Assembly: GCA_965221755.1 (NCBI GenBank)
Contig: OZ244921.1
Span: 1,054,001 to 1,118,000, forward strand
From: Azophilus sp965221755
Lineage (GTDB): Bacteria; Pseudomonadota; Gammaproteobacteria; Pseudomonadales; Azotimanducaceae
Direction: 5' to 3'
DNA: 64,000 bases
In this document: positions 41,537 through 50,787 of the stretch, one piece after another
Numbering within the stretch: position 1 is the first letter of the stretch
Layout: the number at the start of each line of letters is the position of its first letter
Position numbers and translations under genes: made by a program
The notes under the pieces: generated by a model
What the model saw: the letters and a program-made list of their open reading frames with translations, nothing else
What the model was told of the DNA's origin: nothing
Database searches by the model: none

Positions 41537-42397
41537 ATGGACTGGGACGACTTCAAGTTCTTTTCAACCGTGGTGCGCAGCGGCACGGCGCGCGCCGCCG
41601 CCAAGACGCTCGGCGTCCACCCTTCAACGGTCACCCGCCGCTTGGAGCACTTGGAGACCCGCTTGGGCGTCAAGCTCTTCAATCGCCGCGGACAGGGCTT
41701 GGCGCTGACCGCCGCCGGTGAATCGGCTGCCGCCGGGCTGCGGCGCATCGAGCGGGACATCGCCGCCATTGAGCGCGACCTCCAGCGCAGCGGCGATGAG
41801 TTGGCCGGGCCGGTTCGCGCGGCTGTGCCGGGGTTCCTGCTGCTGGGCGGGTTGGCGGAGGCCTTGGCCGGTTTCTTCAACGCCCATCAGGACATCCAAA
41901 TCGAATGGCTGCGCGGCGGACCTGCCGCTGAGTCCTTCGAGGTGGCCTTGGAACTGACCGCATCGCCCGCCTTGGACCTGATTGGCCGGGAGGCTGGCGC
42001 AGTGGGCTGGTCGCTGTACGGCCGCCGAAGCCTGCTGGCCCGCCCCGCGCCCCCCAAATGGATCGAGGCGGCGGGACTGGCCTGCGGCAAGGCCTCCGCA
42101 GCGGCCATTGCCAGATTGAAATCGCGCCATCTCGACGATGCGCCGGCGGTGGCTCGCTGCCCAGGCTTGACGCATCTGCTGCCGCTGCTGCGGGCCGGCG
42201 TTGGCGTTGCCGCGCTGCCCTGCTGGATCGGGGACGCCGACGCTGAGCTTGAGCGCCTGCCCGGCGCGGGAGTGGAGCCGGTGCCGCTATGGCTGCTTAG
42301 GGCCCCGGAAAGCCGTGGCATTCGCCGGGTGCGGGCGTTCGTGGACCATTTGCAGGCGACGTTGAGAGACAACGCAGTGCGCCTCGGCGGTGGTTGA
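41537..42397 (+). CDS. LysR-family transcriptional regulator
   Basis: The 286-residue protein has an N-terminal winged helix-turn-helix (MDWDDFKFFSTVVRSGTARA, then AAKTLGVHPSTVTRRLEHLE and LGVKLFNRRGQGLALT) and a C-terminal periplasmic-binding-like ligand domain. The effector is unknown. The ATG at 41537 fits the family; the frame extending to 41357 is non-homologous. Its TGA overlaps the ATG of the DUF1295 gene, so it heads an operon with DUF1295, plsC and the response regulator. Confidence 0.9.
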   Translation: MDWDDFKFFSTVVRSGTARAAAKTLGVHPSTVTRRLEHLETRLGVKLFNRRGQGLALTAAGESAAAGLRRIERDIAAIERDLQRSGDELAGPVRAAVPGFLLLGGLAEALAGFFNAHQDIQIEWLRGGPAAESFEVALELTASPALDLIGREAGAVGWSLYGRRSLLARPAPPKWIEAAGLACGKASAAAIARLKSRHLDDAPAVARCPGLTHLLPLLRAGVGVAALPCWIGDADAELERLPGAGVEPVPLWLLRAPESRGIRRVRAFVDHLQATLRDNAVRLGGG

Positions 42398-43338
42398 TGA
42401 TATGCTCGCCAGCCTTTGGTTGGCTGGCAGGGGGCCGAGCTTCCCAAGTGAACAAGGCCATTCCTTGGATCGGCGTGTCGGGCGCGGCGGGCCTTGGCGT
42501 CTTGCTGGCGCTGGCGGGCAGCGACGGCGGCAGCCGCTTGGCCGGCATTCCCGTGTTCGCGCTTTGCGTCGCGCTGGCCTTCGCCATCCAGTGGCTGGCC
42601 TTCGTGCCGGCGTACTTGGCGCAGAGCGAACGCTACTTCGACCTGACCGGCTCGTTCACCTTTCTGAGCCTGGCCCTGTTCGCGCTCACCGTCTCGGAGC
42701 AGCCGGATGCGCGGGCCATCACCATCGCCTTGCTGGTCGCCTGCTGGGCGCTGCGCTTGGGTTGCTTTCTCAGCGCGCGCATTCGCCGGGACGGCTTCGA
42801 CCGCCGCTTCAACCTCATCAAGCAGGACTTTGCCGCCTTCCTGATGACATGGAGCCTGCAAGGGGCTTGGGTGGCGGTCTCCTTCGCGCCGGGGCTGGCC
42901 GCCATTGCCGCTGCATCGCGCGCGCCTGCGGACGGCTTTCTTGCCGTCGGCGTCGTCCTCTGGGGGCTGGGCTTCGCCATCGAGGTGGCGGCGGACGAGC
43001 AAAAGCGGCGTTTTCGCAGCCAGGCCGCCAATGCCCAGCGGTTCATTGCCAGCGGGCTTTGGGCTTGGTGCCGACATCCCAACTACTTTGGCGAAATTCT
43101 GCTTTGGACGGGCATCGCCGTGGCTGCATGGCCCGCACTCCAGGGCTGGGCGCTGTTGACGTTCGCTTCACCGCTGTTCATCATCTTGCTGCTGACGCAA
43201 ATCAGCGGCGTGCGCATGCTCCAGGCGAGCGGCCAGCGGCGTTGGGGCGATGACCCCGAGTATCGGGACTATCTGGCCCGCACCCCCGCCCTAATTCCGC
43301 GGCCGCCGCAACGGCCAAGGCCCAAGCCCTCGGCGTGA
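42397..43338 (+). CDS. DUF1295/steroid 5-alpha-reductase-like membrane protein
   Basis: The 313-residue protein has seven or eight hydrophobic helices and the DUF1295 signature RFNLIKQDFAAFLMTWSLQG plus GLWAWCRHPNYFGEILLWTGIAV, which carries the RHPNYFGE motif shared with NADPH-dependent methyltransferase and steroid reductase families. A likely inner-membrane oxidoreductase acting on lipid-like substrates. ATG 42397 overlaps the lysR stop; GTG 42448 is an alternative. The stop overlaps the plsC GTG start, which supports coupled translation in a lipid-related operon. Confidence 0.87.
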   Translation: MICSPAFGWLAGGRASQVNKAIPWIGVSGAAGLGVLLALAGSDGGSRLAGIPVFALCVALAFAIQWLAFVPAYLAQSERYFDLTGSFTFLSLALFALTVSEQPDARAITIALLVACWALRLGCFLSARIRRDGFDRRFNLIKQDFAAFLMTWSLQGAWVAVSFAPGLAAIAAASRAPADGFLAVGVVLWGLGFAIEVAADEQKRRFRSQAANAQRFIASGLWAWCRHPNYFGEILLWTGIAVAAWPALQGWALLTFASPLFIILLLTQISGVRMLQASGQRRWGDDPEYRDYLARTPALIPRPPQRPRPKPSA

Positions 43339-44174
43339 CCCCGGGGCAGCATCTCAAGGCGCTCGCGGCCCTGGCGGCGGTGTCGCTCAACCTGCTGTTT
43401 TGGTGCGGGCCGCTGCTCGTCGTGCTGGCCGTTCGCCTGTTGGCGCCCAAGGCCGGGCCAGCGGCCCACCGCATCAGCTGCGCCATATACCGCCGCGCGG
43501 TGGCGTTTGACGACTGGTGGCTCAAGCGGGTGTCCGGCGCCCGTTGGCGCTGCCCGGACTTGGCGCTGGACCCGGAGGCCGCCTGCATCCTGGTCGCCAA
43601 CCACCAATCGTGGGCGGACATCTTCCTGCTGCAGAGCGCCATCGCCCGGCGGGGACCGGTCATCAAGTTCCTTTGCAAGCGGGAACTGGCCTACATACCG
43701 GTCCTGGGGCTGATCATGCTGGCCTTCAACTTTCCCGTCATGCGTCGCCGCGGCCGCGTCGGCGGCTCCGTCGAGGAGCGGCGGCAGCAGGATCGGGAGC
43801 GGGTTCGCCAAGCCTGCGCCGGGCTGTTCGAGGCGCCGGCGGCGATGCTCACCTTCGCCGAAGGCACCCGATTCAGCGAGGCCAAGCGACGCCGGTCCGG
43901 CAGCCCCCACCGACACTTGCTGCCGCCCCGGGCAGGCGGCTTCACGGCCATCGTCGAGGCCTTGGCCCCGCTGCGCCCGTCCCTTGTTGACCTGACCATC
44001 CGCTACCCGCGCTCCGCCGCCTTTTGGGCCTTTCTGGGCGGCGCCAGCGGACCGGTGGCGATGGCGGCGCAGAGCTTTCCCGTCAGCAGCGCAATCGATG
44101 CGGGGCCCCGGCAATGGCTTGAGCGGCGCTGGCGGCTTAAGGATGAGCGGCTTGGCGCCCGGGAAGCGGCTTGA
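43335..44174 (+). CDS. 1-acyl-sn-glycerol-3-phosphate acyltransferase-like (PlsC family)
   Basis: GTG at 43335 gives 279 residues with an N-terminal membrane helix, the HxxxxD box NHQSWAD near residue 95, the FEGTR-type motif FAEGTRFSE near 175, and a KFLCKRELAYIPVLG segment. These are motifs I to III of PlsC acyltransferases, which transfer a fatty acyl chain to lysophosphatidate or similar lipids. The size and hydrophobic start fit the YihG-type inner-membrane branch. Its stop overlaps the response regulator start. Confidence 0.9.
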   Translation: MTPGQHLKALAALAAVSLNLLFWCGPLLVVLAVRLLAPKAGPAAHRISCAIYRRAVAFDDWWLKRVSGARWRCPDLALDPEAACILVANHQSWADIFLLQSAIARRGPVIKFLCKRELAYIPVLGLIMLAFNFPVMRRRGRVGGSVEERRQQDRERVRQACAGLFEAPAAMLTFAEGTRFSEAKRRRSGSPHRHLLPPRAGGFTAIVEALAPLRPSLVDLTIRYPRSAAFWAFLGGASGPVAMAAQSFPVSSAIDAGPRQWLERRWRLKDERLGAREAA

Positions 44175-44878
44175 TGGAGCGCCTGAGCGTCCTGTTGGTT
44201 GAGGACCATCAGGCTTTGGCGGAAACCACCGCCGCCTACCTGGAGGCCTGCGGCCACCAGGTGGACTTTGCCGCCGACGGCCTGCTCGCGCTGCATTTGG
44301 CCGTAACCGAAAGCTACGATGTGGTGGTTTTGGACATCATGCTGCCGGGCTTGGACGGCTTTGCGGTCTGTCGGCGCTTGCGGGAGGATGCCAAGGTGGC
44401 CACGCCCATCATCATGCTGACCGCCCGCGATGAGCTGGCCGACAAGCTAGCGGGCTTTGGCGCGGGCGCGGACGACTACCTCGTCAAGCCCTTCGACATG
44501 CCGGAGTTGGCGGCCCGCATCGAGGCGTTGGCACGGCGGGCCAGGGGCTTGGACTCCAAGTACGAAATCGGCGAGCTCGCCTTGGACGCCGACGCCTTCC
44601 AAGTCCGCCGCGCCGGCACCCCGATCAGCTTGTCGCAAACCGCCTTCGAACTGCTCAGGGTGTTGATGCGGGAACATCCGCGGGTGGTGCCGAGGCGTGA
44701 TCTGGAATGGGAGATCTGGGGCGGCAACCCACCGGAGAGCGACGCCCTGCGCAGCCATCTCTACAACCTCCGCCAAGCCTTGGACCGGCCTTTCGCCCAT
44801 GCGCTGGTGACCACCGTTCCAGGTCGGGGCTACACCTTGCGCTTTCCGGGCGACCAACCCGGCGCAGCCGACGACTGA
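44174..44878 (+). CDS. OmpR/PhoB-type response regulator
   Basis: The 234-residue protein has a receiver domain (LLVEDHQALAETTAAYL; phosphoacceptor Asp in VVVLDIMLPGLDGF near residue 55; Lys in YLVKPFDMPELAAR) and a C-terminal winged helix (LSQTAFELLRVLMREHPRVVPRRDL, TTVPGRGYTLRF). ATG 44174 overlaps the plsC stop. The only histidine kinase nearby lies convergent on the other strand at 45042-46376 and ends the lipid operon, so the two are a probable pair that senses or regulates envelope lipid state. Confidence 0.92.
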   Translation: MERLSVLLVEDHQALAETTAAYLEACGHQVDFAADGLLALHLAVTESYDVVVLDIMLPGLDGFAVCRRLREDAKVATPIIMLTARDELADKLAGFGAGADDYLVKPFDMPELAARIEALARRARGLDSKYEIGELALDADAFQVRRAGTPISLSQTAFELLRVLMREHPRVVPRRDLEWEIWGGNPPESDALRSHLYNLRQALDRPFAHALVTTVPGRGYTLRFPGDQPGAADD

Positions 44879-45041
44879 GGCCAACGCTCCCGCCGATGAT
44901 CGCCGGGCGCTGGAAGGCTAGGCATGCAAAATGACAGCGCTTTCGGTTACCCCTCCCGGCAAATCAGGCCGAGCTGCGGTCTCAAACCACCTCTGGGACG
45001 CATCGGTACGGAGCGGCATGGCCGAAACTAGAGACGCTGCA

Positions 45042-46376
45042 CTAAAAGCCCACCGTGACGGCGGTGCCGCGGCCGGGTTCGCTGCTCACCTCAACGGTCC
45101 AGCCGTAGTGCCGGGCGAGGCGGCGGACGATGGACAGGCCCAGACCGTGGCCGTGGGTCGCCTTGCGGCTGGGCTCGGATCGAAAGAACGGCTCAAAGGC
45201 GTTGTCGAGCTCCTCGGGCGTCATGCCGCTGCCCGTGTCCTCAATGCAAACGCCCGCATGGAGAACCGCCACCTCGACCTTGCCGTCCTGGGTGTAGGAG
45301 AGGGCGTTGCGCAACAGGTTGCCGATCACGATGCGGACCACCTGAGCCGGCGCCTCGACCCGCAGATCGATGTCGCAACGCAGCTCAACGCGGTTGCCGC
45401 GTTGTTCGGCAAGAGCCTCCAAGGCCGCCGCCTCCGCCTCGATTAACGGCTTGATCTCGGTGGCCTTGCCGCTGAAGGCGGAGCTTTCCTCGCGCGCCAG
45501 CAGCAGCAGCGTCTCCAGCAGCGATTCCATGTCCCGCACCGTGCGCCGCATGCGGGCCAAGGCGAGGCGGTCCTGCTGCGGACGCTCGGCGTCGCGCTCC
45601 AGAAGATCGAGGGAACCCTTGAACACGGCGACCGGGGTGCGCAGCTCGTGGCCGGCGTCCCGCGTGAACACCCGCTCCCGCTCCAAGGCGGCATCGAGAC
45701 GTTCGGTGAACTCGATGAGCGCATCGATCATGGTGGCGACCTCCCCGTCGGCGCTGTCGCCCAATGCCTTGAGTTCCAGCTTGAAGCTCCGGGGCCGATC
45801 CAGATCCACCGCTTCCAGTTGCTTCGCCAGGCGGACGATGGGCGACAGCGCAGCCTGCGACCAACGATAGGCGATGAACAGTGCCGCATAGATCAGCAGC
45901 AGCACGATGGACAGCGGCACGGTGCCGAAGTAGAAGGCCAGATCGGACACTCGATCCGCGTCGAACACCAAGTACAGGCGCGCCCCGCCGCGGTCCGAGA
46001 CGTGGATGATGCGGCTGCGCCGGTCGAGTTCGATGCGCCGAAAGCCGGGCTCCTCGTTGAGCAGGGCCGCCGGCATCCCGGCCTCGTCGGCGCCCGCCGC
46101 CTGCACGCCGCGGCCACCCTCGCCGCCGCTGGCGTTTGGGCGCAAGTAGCCGCGCATGTTGGCGGTGTCAGGCAGTGGCTGGCCGGGATTGGCCGCATGC
46201 CGCATCCAGAAGTGCGCGGCCTCCAGCACCAGCGCCCGCCGGGTGAGCAGATCCTCAACCACCAGTTGGGTGATGTGGATGCCGATCAAGGTGGCAATGC
46301 CGATGACGGTCAGCTGCAGCGCGAACAGCCGACCCAAGCGAGCGCTTAAACCCAGCCGCGCGCGCCCCTCAGCCAC
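45042..46376 (-). CDS. Membrane sensor histidine kinase
   Basis: GTG at 46376 gives 444 residues. A first membrane helix (FALQLTVIGIATLIGIHITQ) precedes a periplasmic sensor region. The second helix is DLAFYFGTVPLSIVLLLIYA and is followed by a HAMP-like linker. The HisKA domain has the phosphorylated His in GHELRTPVAVFKGSLDLLER near residue 255. The ATPase domain carries the N box (NLLRNALSY), the DTGSGM and the HGLGLSIV motifs. The GTG overlaps the stop of the CFA-like gene upstream by 8 bases, so it ends the lipid operon. It converges on the response regulator gene. Confidence 0.9.
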   Translation of the reverse strand: MAEGRARLGLSARLGRLFALQLTVIGIATLIGIHITQLVVEDLLTRRALVLEAAHFWMRHAANPGQPLPDTANMRGYLRPNASGGEGGRGVQAAGADEAGMPAALLNEEPGFRRIELDRRSRIIHVSDRGGARLYLVFDADRVSDLAFYFGTVPLSIVLLLIYAALFIAYRWSQAALSPIVRLAKQLEAVDLDRPRSFKLELKALGDSADGEVATMIDALIEFTERLDAALERERVFTRDAGHELRTPVAVFKGSLDLLERDAERPQQDRLALARMRRTVRDMESLLETLLLLAREESSAFSGKATEIKPLIEAEAAALEALAEQRGNRVELRCDIDLRVEAPAQVVRIVIGNLLRNALSYTQDGKVEVAVLHAGVCIEDTGSGMTPEELDNAFEPFFRSEPSRKATHGHGLGLSIVRRLARHYGWTVEVSSEPGRGTAVTVGF

Positions 46377-47493
46377 GATTCCCGAACAGGTAGTGGCAGA
46401 CCAGCCAATCGTTGCCGTCGTTCCAGCCGAACAACTCCTCGCAGGCCATGAAGAACATGCGCCAGCGTTGCGCTTGGAGCCGGCCGGGCGCCGGCTGCGG
46501 ACCATCCGTCGGAGCGGCGCGCTCAAGCGCCATGCGCGCGGCTTTGCGATTGGCGTCAAGGTTGCGCAGCCAAGCCCGGGCGGTCCGCTGGTAGTGGCGC
46601 CCGGAGAGCAGCCAGCGCCGCTCGATGCGCAAATGGTCCTGAAAGTGCAGCAAGGTGTCCTGGGCGGGCATCAGGCCGCCGGTGAAGAAGTGGCGGCCCA
46701 TCCAGTTGGCGCTGCCTTGGGCCTCAAAGGGATACATTAGCTGCCGGTGGCCAAAAATGTGGACGAACAGTTTGCCGCGCGGCTTCAACCATCGGCCGAC
46801 GCTGGCCAGCAAGGTCGCGTAGTTGCGCACGTGCTCGAACATCTCCACGGACACGATGCGGTCGAAGCGCTGGCTCAGGTCGTCATCAATCCCGCCCTGT
46901 GGCCCCCCGATGCCGCCGGGCGCGGCTTCGCTGCGGGAGCCGCTTGGGCCTGCGGCCAGTTGGTTGATGTCGGCGGTGCGGACCGCCAGGTTGTCCAAGC
47001 CCATCCCAAGCGCTCGGCTGTCTATGAAAGCCTTTTGGGAGCTTGAGTTCGAGATGGCCAAAATGCGCGAGCGCCGGTACCGGGACGCCGCCCAGAGCGC
47101 GAAGGCGCCCCAGCCGCAACCCAGGTCCAGGATGCTCTGGCCATCCGCCAACTCGGCCCGCTCCGCGTAGAGCGCCAGCATCCGGTCCTCGGCATCGGCC
47201 AAGCTTTGGGTGCCCGCCGGCCAGTGGCAGGCGCTGTACTTCAGGCGCGGCCCAAGCACCTCGGCGAAAAACGCAGTTGGGGCTTCGTAGTGCTGCTGGT
47301 TGGCTTCGCGGGTGTTGATGGCGACGGGCGCCTGCCGCAGCCGGTCAAGCAGGTCGGCATAGCGGGCGGAGGCCGTCTCCACGCTGCGGGCGCCCTCCTC
47401 GAGCAGCCGGGCGCTCAGCAGCCGCCGGATGCCGAGGCGAATGAGGGCATCCGGCAGGAACCCGCTCTCAGCGGCTTGCAGCAGCGGCTTCAT
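46369..47493 (-). CDS. CFA-synthase-like SAM methyltransferase
   Basis: The 374-residue protein has the SAM-binding motif SILDLGCGWGAFALWAASRY near residue 130 and the CFA-type VSVEMFEHVRNYATLL. It also has HFFTGGLMPAQDTLLHFQ. It is shorter than cyclopropane fatty acid synthases and lacks their full N-terminal lipid domain. A low-complexity insert (AAGPSGSRSEAAPGGIGGP) lies between the SAM and catalytic regions. Such divergent paralogues can methylate unsaturated acyl chains in place of cyclopropanating them. Its ATG overlaps the stop of the true CFA synthase upstream by 4 bases. Confidence 0.88.
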   Translation of the reverse strand: MKPLLQAAESGFLPDALIRLGIRRLLSARLLEEGARSVETASARYADLLDRLRQAPVAINTREANQQHYEAPTAFFAEVLGPRLKYSACHWPAGTQSLADAEDRMLALYAERAELADGQSILDLGCGWGAFALWAASRYRRSRILAISNSSSQKAFIDSRALGMGLDNLAVRTADINQLAAGPSGSRSEAAPGGIGGPQGGIDDDLSQRFDRIVSVEMFEHVRNYATLLASVGRWLKPRGKLFVHIFGHRQLMYPFEAQGSANWMGRHFFTGGLMPAQDTLLHFQDHLRIERRWLLSGRHYQRTARAWLRNLDANRKAARMALERAAPTDGPQPAPGRLQAQRWRMFFMACEELFGWNDGNDWLVCHYLFGNRG

Positions 47494-48713
47494 GGCTTCT
47501 CCAAGGGCAGGCGCCAGACCGGTCCGCGGCGGCCGGGCATCGTGAAAAGCATCTGCACGTCGCTGATCGCCCGCTCCAGGAAGCCGCCCTCGCAGTAGGC
47601 GAAGTAGAAGCGCCACAGGCGCTGAAAACGCTCACTGAAGCCAAGCGCTTGGGCGCGCGCCGCGTTGGCGTCCAGGCGGCGGCGCCACTCGCGCAGGGTC
47701 AGGGCGTAGTCGATGGCGAAGTCCTCCAAGTTGGCCAGCGACAGGTCGGCCTTTGCCGCCGCTGCGGTCAGAACCGACACCGAGGGCATGAAGCCGCCCG
47801 GAAAGATGTGCTTCTTGATGAAATCCGCCCGACGCAGCGCCCGGCGGTAGGCGCTGTCGCGAATGACGATGGCCTGCATCGCCATCAGGCCGTCCGGGCG
47901 CAGCAGCCGCGCGCAAGCGCGGAAGTAGGCGTCCAGGTATTCGTGGCCAACCGCTTCGATCATCTCCACGGACACCAGCTTGTCGTAGCGCCCGCCCAGA
48001 TCCCGGTAGTCGCACAGCTTGACCTCCACCTGGTCGGCAAGCCCGTTTTCCGCCACCAGCCGACTGGCGCATTGGCGTTGCGCTTCGGAGATGGTGACCG
48101 CGGTCACCCGGCAGCCGAAGCGCTGGGCGGCGAACAGGGCAAGGCCGCCCCAGCCGCAGCCGATCTCCAGCAGATGGTCGCCGGGCTGCAGTTCGAGCTT
48201 TCGGCACAGGCGCGCCAGCTTCGCCTCGCTGGCTTCATCAAGGGTCTCGTCACCCCGGTCGAACACCGCGGCGGAGTACATCATGCGCTCATCCAGGAAG
48301 AGCCGGAACAGATCGTCGCCCAGGTCGTAGTGGGCGCTGATGTTGCGGCGGCTGCCGCGCCTGCTGTTGCGCCGCCGCCAGTGGCCCCAGGCGTCGGCCA
48401 ATGCCGCGGGCGCTGCGGCCCAGCCTTCGAGCCGCTCCAGGGCGGGCCGGTTGCGGGCCATGATGCGCACCAAGGTCGCCAGATCGTCGCAGTCCCAATG
48501 GCCGTCCATGTAGCTTTCGCCGGCGCCGATGGAGCCTTGCAGGGTCAAGCGTCGGTAGAACGCCGGATCGTGGACGGTCAGGCGGACCTCGGGTTCGCCA
48601 TGGCCAAAAGTCCGGTCCTGGCCGGACGTCGAGACCTTAAGGGAACCGCCCTCAACCACGCTGAGGGCGCGCTGCACCAAGCGCTGGGTCAGCGGTTCGC
48701 CGGCCGCCTTCAC
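47490..48713 (-). CDS. cfa: Cyclopropane-fatty-acyl-phospholipid synthase
   Basis: GTG at 48713, overlapping the DUF1365 stop, gives 407 residues. After an N-terminal lipid-binding region (FYRRLTLQGSIGAGESYMDG) come HYDLGDDLFRLFLDERMMYS, the SAM motif LEIGCGWGGLALFA near residue 180, and the catalytic VSVEMIEAVGHEYLDAYF and FIKKHIFPGGFMPSVS blocks. The enzyme transfers a methylene from SAM to cis double bonds of phospholipid acyl chains in the inner membrane. The upstream desaturase would supply its substrate. Confidence 0.93.
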   Translation of the reverse strand: MKAAGEPLTQRLVQRALSVVEGGSLKVSTSGQDRTFGHGEPEVRLTVHDPAFYRRLTLQGSIGAGESYMDGHWDCDDLATLVRIMARNRPALERLEGWAAAPAALADAWGHWRRRNSRRGSRRNISAHYDLGDDLFRLFLDERMMYSAAVFDRGDETLDEASEAKLARLCRKLELQPGDHLLEIGCGWGGLALFAAQRFGCRVTAVTISEAQRQCASRLVAENGLADQVEVKLCDYRDLGGRYDKLVSVEMIEAVGHEYLDAYFRACARLLRPDGLMAMQAIVIRDSAYRRALRRADFIKKHIFPGGFMPSVSVLTAAAAKADLSLANLEDFAIDYALTLREWRRRLDANAARAQALGFSERFQRLWRFYFAYCEGGFLERAISDVQMLFTMPGRRGPVWRLPLEKP

Positions 48714-49543
48714 GCGGGCCCCTTGCCAGTCGGCTTGGCGCCGCCGGGCTTGTGGCTGCGCCGCCGCGCCGTTCCCAAGGGGATGCCGCTGCCGCATTTG
48801 GGCGGCTGGCCCGCCCGCGGATGCGCATGAAAGGGCGCGCGCTTCAGGAACAGCAACGCCGCCTGCCAGTAGATGCGGGCCAAGGTCCGGGCGTTCTGCG
48901 CCGGCCAACGCACGGCGCCCCATGCCGCTTCCGCCCGAGTCAGCGGGCGGGTGCGCAGCGACAGGTCGGCGAACATCGGCCCCTTGCCGTCGTTGAAGCG
49001 CATGGCGATGCGCAGTCGGCCTTCGGAGAACCGCAGCCGCAGCCGATAGTGTCCGTCCATGGGCAGGAAAGGCGAGACGTGCAGCCGCTTGGCGAAGCGG
49101 AAGTCGTAACATCCCTCGCCCCGACGCGCCGCTTGGGCGTCAAGGACGTAGCAGTGCCGCTCATCCCAAGGGGTGTTGTTGACGTCGGCCAGCAGGGCGG
49201 TGAGTTGGTTGCCGTTGAAGCAGAAGTAGAAGTTGACCGGATTGAAGGAGAAGCCCAGCGAACGAGGCTGGGTCAGGGCGAACGTGCGGCTGCTTGCGCC
49301 CAAGGCGTCCGGCAGGCCGTTGGCGACCAGCCGCCGGCGCACTTCGGCGACGCTGAGCAGATGGCCCCGGTGCGCCGACAGGGGCGGCCAGCGGGTTGGC
49401 AGCACCGGATGCCCAAGGCTTTCGGCGTCCAGGTACAGCATCCAAACCGGATATCGAAAAACGTGGCGGCGGGGCTGCCGCCGGGCGTGCGCCACCGTGC
49501 CTGGGCAGCTCATTTCCGCGAGCATCAGCATCCCGTCCCGCAC
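48710..49543 (-). CDS. DUF1365 family protein
   Basis: The 277-residue protein has the DUF1365 landmarks HVFRYPVWMLYLDAESL, LGFSFNPVNFYFCFNGN, ALLADVNNTPWDERHCYVL and KRLHVSPFLPMDGHYRLRL. DUF1365 proteins are almost always encoded between an FAD oxidoreductase and a CFA synthase, as here, and may hydrolyse or bind lipids. Function is unproven. The start at 49543 overlaps the oxidoreductase stop by 19 bases; a later Met is possible. Confidence 0.9.
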   Translation of the reverse strand: MRDGMLMLAEMSCPGTVAHARRQPRRHVFRYPVWMLYLDAESLGHPVLPTRWPPLSAHRGHLLSVAEVRRRLVANGLPDALGASSRTFALTQPRSLGFSFNPVNFYFCFNGNQLTALLADVNNTPWDERHCYVLDAQAARRGEGCYDFRFAKRLHVSPFLPMDGHYRLRLRFSEGRLRIAMRFNDGKGPMFADLSLRTRPLTRAEAAWGAVRWPAQNARTLARIYWQAALLFLKRAPFHAHPRAGQPPKCGSGIPLGTARRRSHKPGGAKPTGKGPA

Positions 49544-50787
49544 CTGACGAGGTTCCGCTCCCGGTCCGCCTGGCCCTGCTCGCGCAGTTGGCGGGCGGCC
49601 TGCAAGCCGCTGCGGAAGCCATCCTCATGAAAGCCCCAGCCCCAATACGCGCCGCAGTAGAAGGTGCGGTTGCGGCCGCTGATTTCGTCGTGGCGGGCCT
49701 TGGCCGCATGGGCGGCGGCGGTGAAGATGGGATGGCGGTACTCGCACTCCAGCCAGGTGTCGCGCAGCTCCCCGGCGGGGTTCAAAGTGACTAGGAAGGG
49801 TCGCTGCGCGTCCAAGCCCTGCAGGCGATTCATCCAGTAGGTGAACGTCAGGCGGCCGTGGGCGTCGGCGCGCACGTTCCAACTTGACCAAGCCGCCCGG
49901 CGCTCCGGCATGACCGCGGCGTCGGAGTGCAGCACGGCGCGGTTCGGCTGATAGGGAATTGCGCCGAGCACTGCGAGTTCGTCGGCTGTCGCATCGATCA
50001 GGGCCAGGGCCTCGTCGCTGTGGCACGCCAGGATTGCGTGATCGAACCGCTCGCTGCCCCGTTCGGTGGCCACCGTGACGCCTAGGGCATCGCGGCGCAC
50101 GGCGTGTACCGCATGGCCGGTGCGCAACCCGCCTTTGAAGGCGCTGCGGAAGGCGTTGACGTAGGCTTGCGAGCCGCCGCGGATGACCTCCCACTGAGGC
50201 CGGTTGCGCAGCCGGGTCAGGCCGTGATGGGTCATGAACGCTGCGACGTGGCCGATGGGCAGTTCCCAAGCCCGCTCGGCCGGCGCCGACCATAGCGCGG
50301 CGCACATGGGCATCAGGTGGTCTTCCGCAAACGCCTTGGAGTAGCGCTCAGCCTGCAGGAACCCGGCCAGCGGGCGCGGGTCCGAGTCGATGATGGACGG
50401 AGCTTGGCCGTAGAATCGGACGATGTCGGAGAGCATGCGCAGGAAGGCGGGCCGAATCCGGTTGCGGCGCTGGCAGAACAGGGCGCCGAGGCTGGAGGTG
50501 CCGTATTCCAAGCCGTCGGCGGTTGCCACCCCGAATGACATTTCCGTGGTCAGGGTCGCCACGCCGAGCGCGTCGAGCCAATCGGAGAACAGGGGGTAGT
50601 TGCGTCGATTGAAGACGATGAATCCGGAGTCCACCGCTTGGGCGCGGCCATCGACCAGCAGCACATGGGTGTTGGCGTGGCCGCCCAAGCGGCTGTTGGC
50701 CTCAAACAGCGTGACCTCGGCAAAGTCTTGGCAGGCGTGCGCAGCCGCGATGCCCGACACACCGCCGCCGATGACCGCTACGCGCAC
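49525..50787 (-). CDS. FAD-dependent amine-oxidase-like oxidoreductase of the CFA operon
   Basis: GTG at 50787 gives 420 residues starting VRVAVIGGGVSGIAAAHACQ, the FAD-binding Rossmann motif with a following ELGGH-type SRLGGHAN. The NFRRNYPLF-like FIVFNRRNYPLFSDWL, WSAPAERAWELPI and CGAYWGWGFHEDGFRSG blocks identify the oxidoreductase that accompanies DUF1365 and CFA synthase in many Proteobacteria. Its reaction is not established; lipid modification is inferred from context. The start lies inside the desaturase 3' end, a 10-base overlap. Confidence 0.9.
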   Translation of the reverse strand: MRVAVIGGGVSGIAAAHACQDFAEVTLFEANSRLGGHANTHVLLVDGRAQAVDSGFIVFNRRNYPLFSDWLDALGVATLTTEMSFGVATADGLEYGTSSLGALFCQRRNRIRPAFLRMLSDIVRFYGQAPSIIDSDPRPLAGFLQAERYSKAFAEDHLMPMCAALWSAPAERAWELPIGHVAAFMTHHGLTRLRNRPQWEVIRGGSQAYVNAFRSAFKGGLRTGHAVHAVRRDALGVTVATERGSERFDHAILACHSDEALALIDATADELAVLGAIPYQPNRAVLHSDAAVMPERRAAWSSWNVRADAHGRLTFTYWMNRLQGLDAQRPFLVTLNPAGELRDTWLECEYRHPIFTAAAHAAKARHDEISGRNRTFYCGAYWGWGFHEDGFRSGLQAARQLREQGQADRERNLVRCGTGC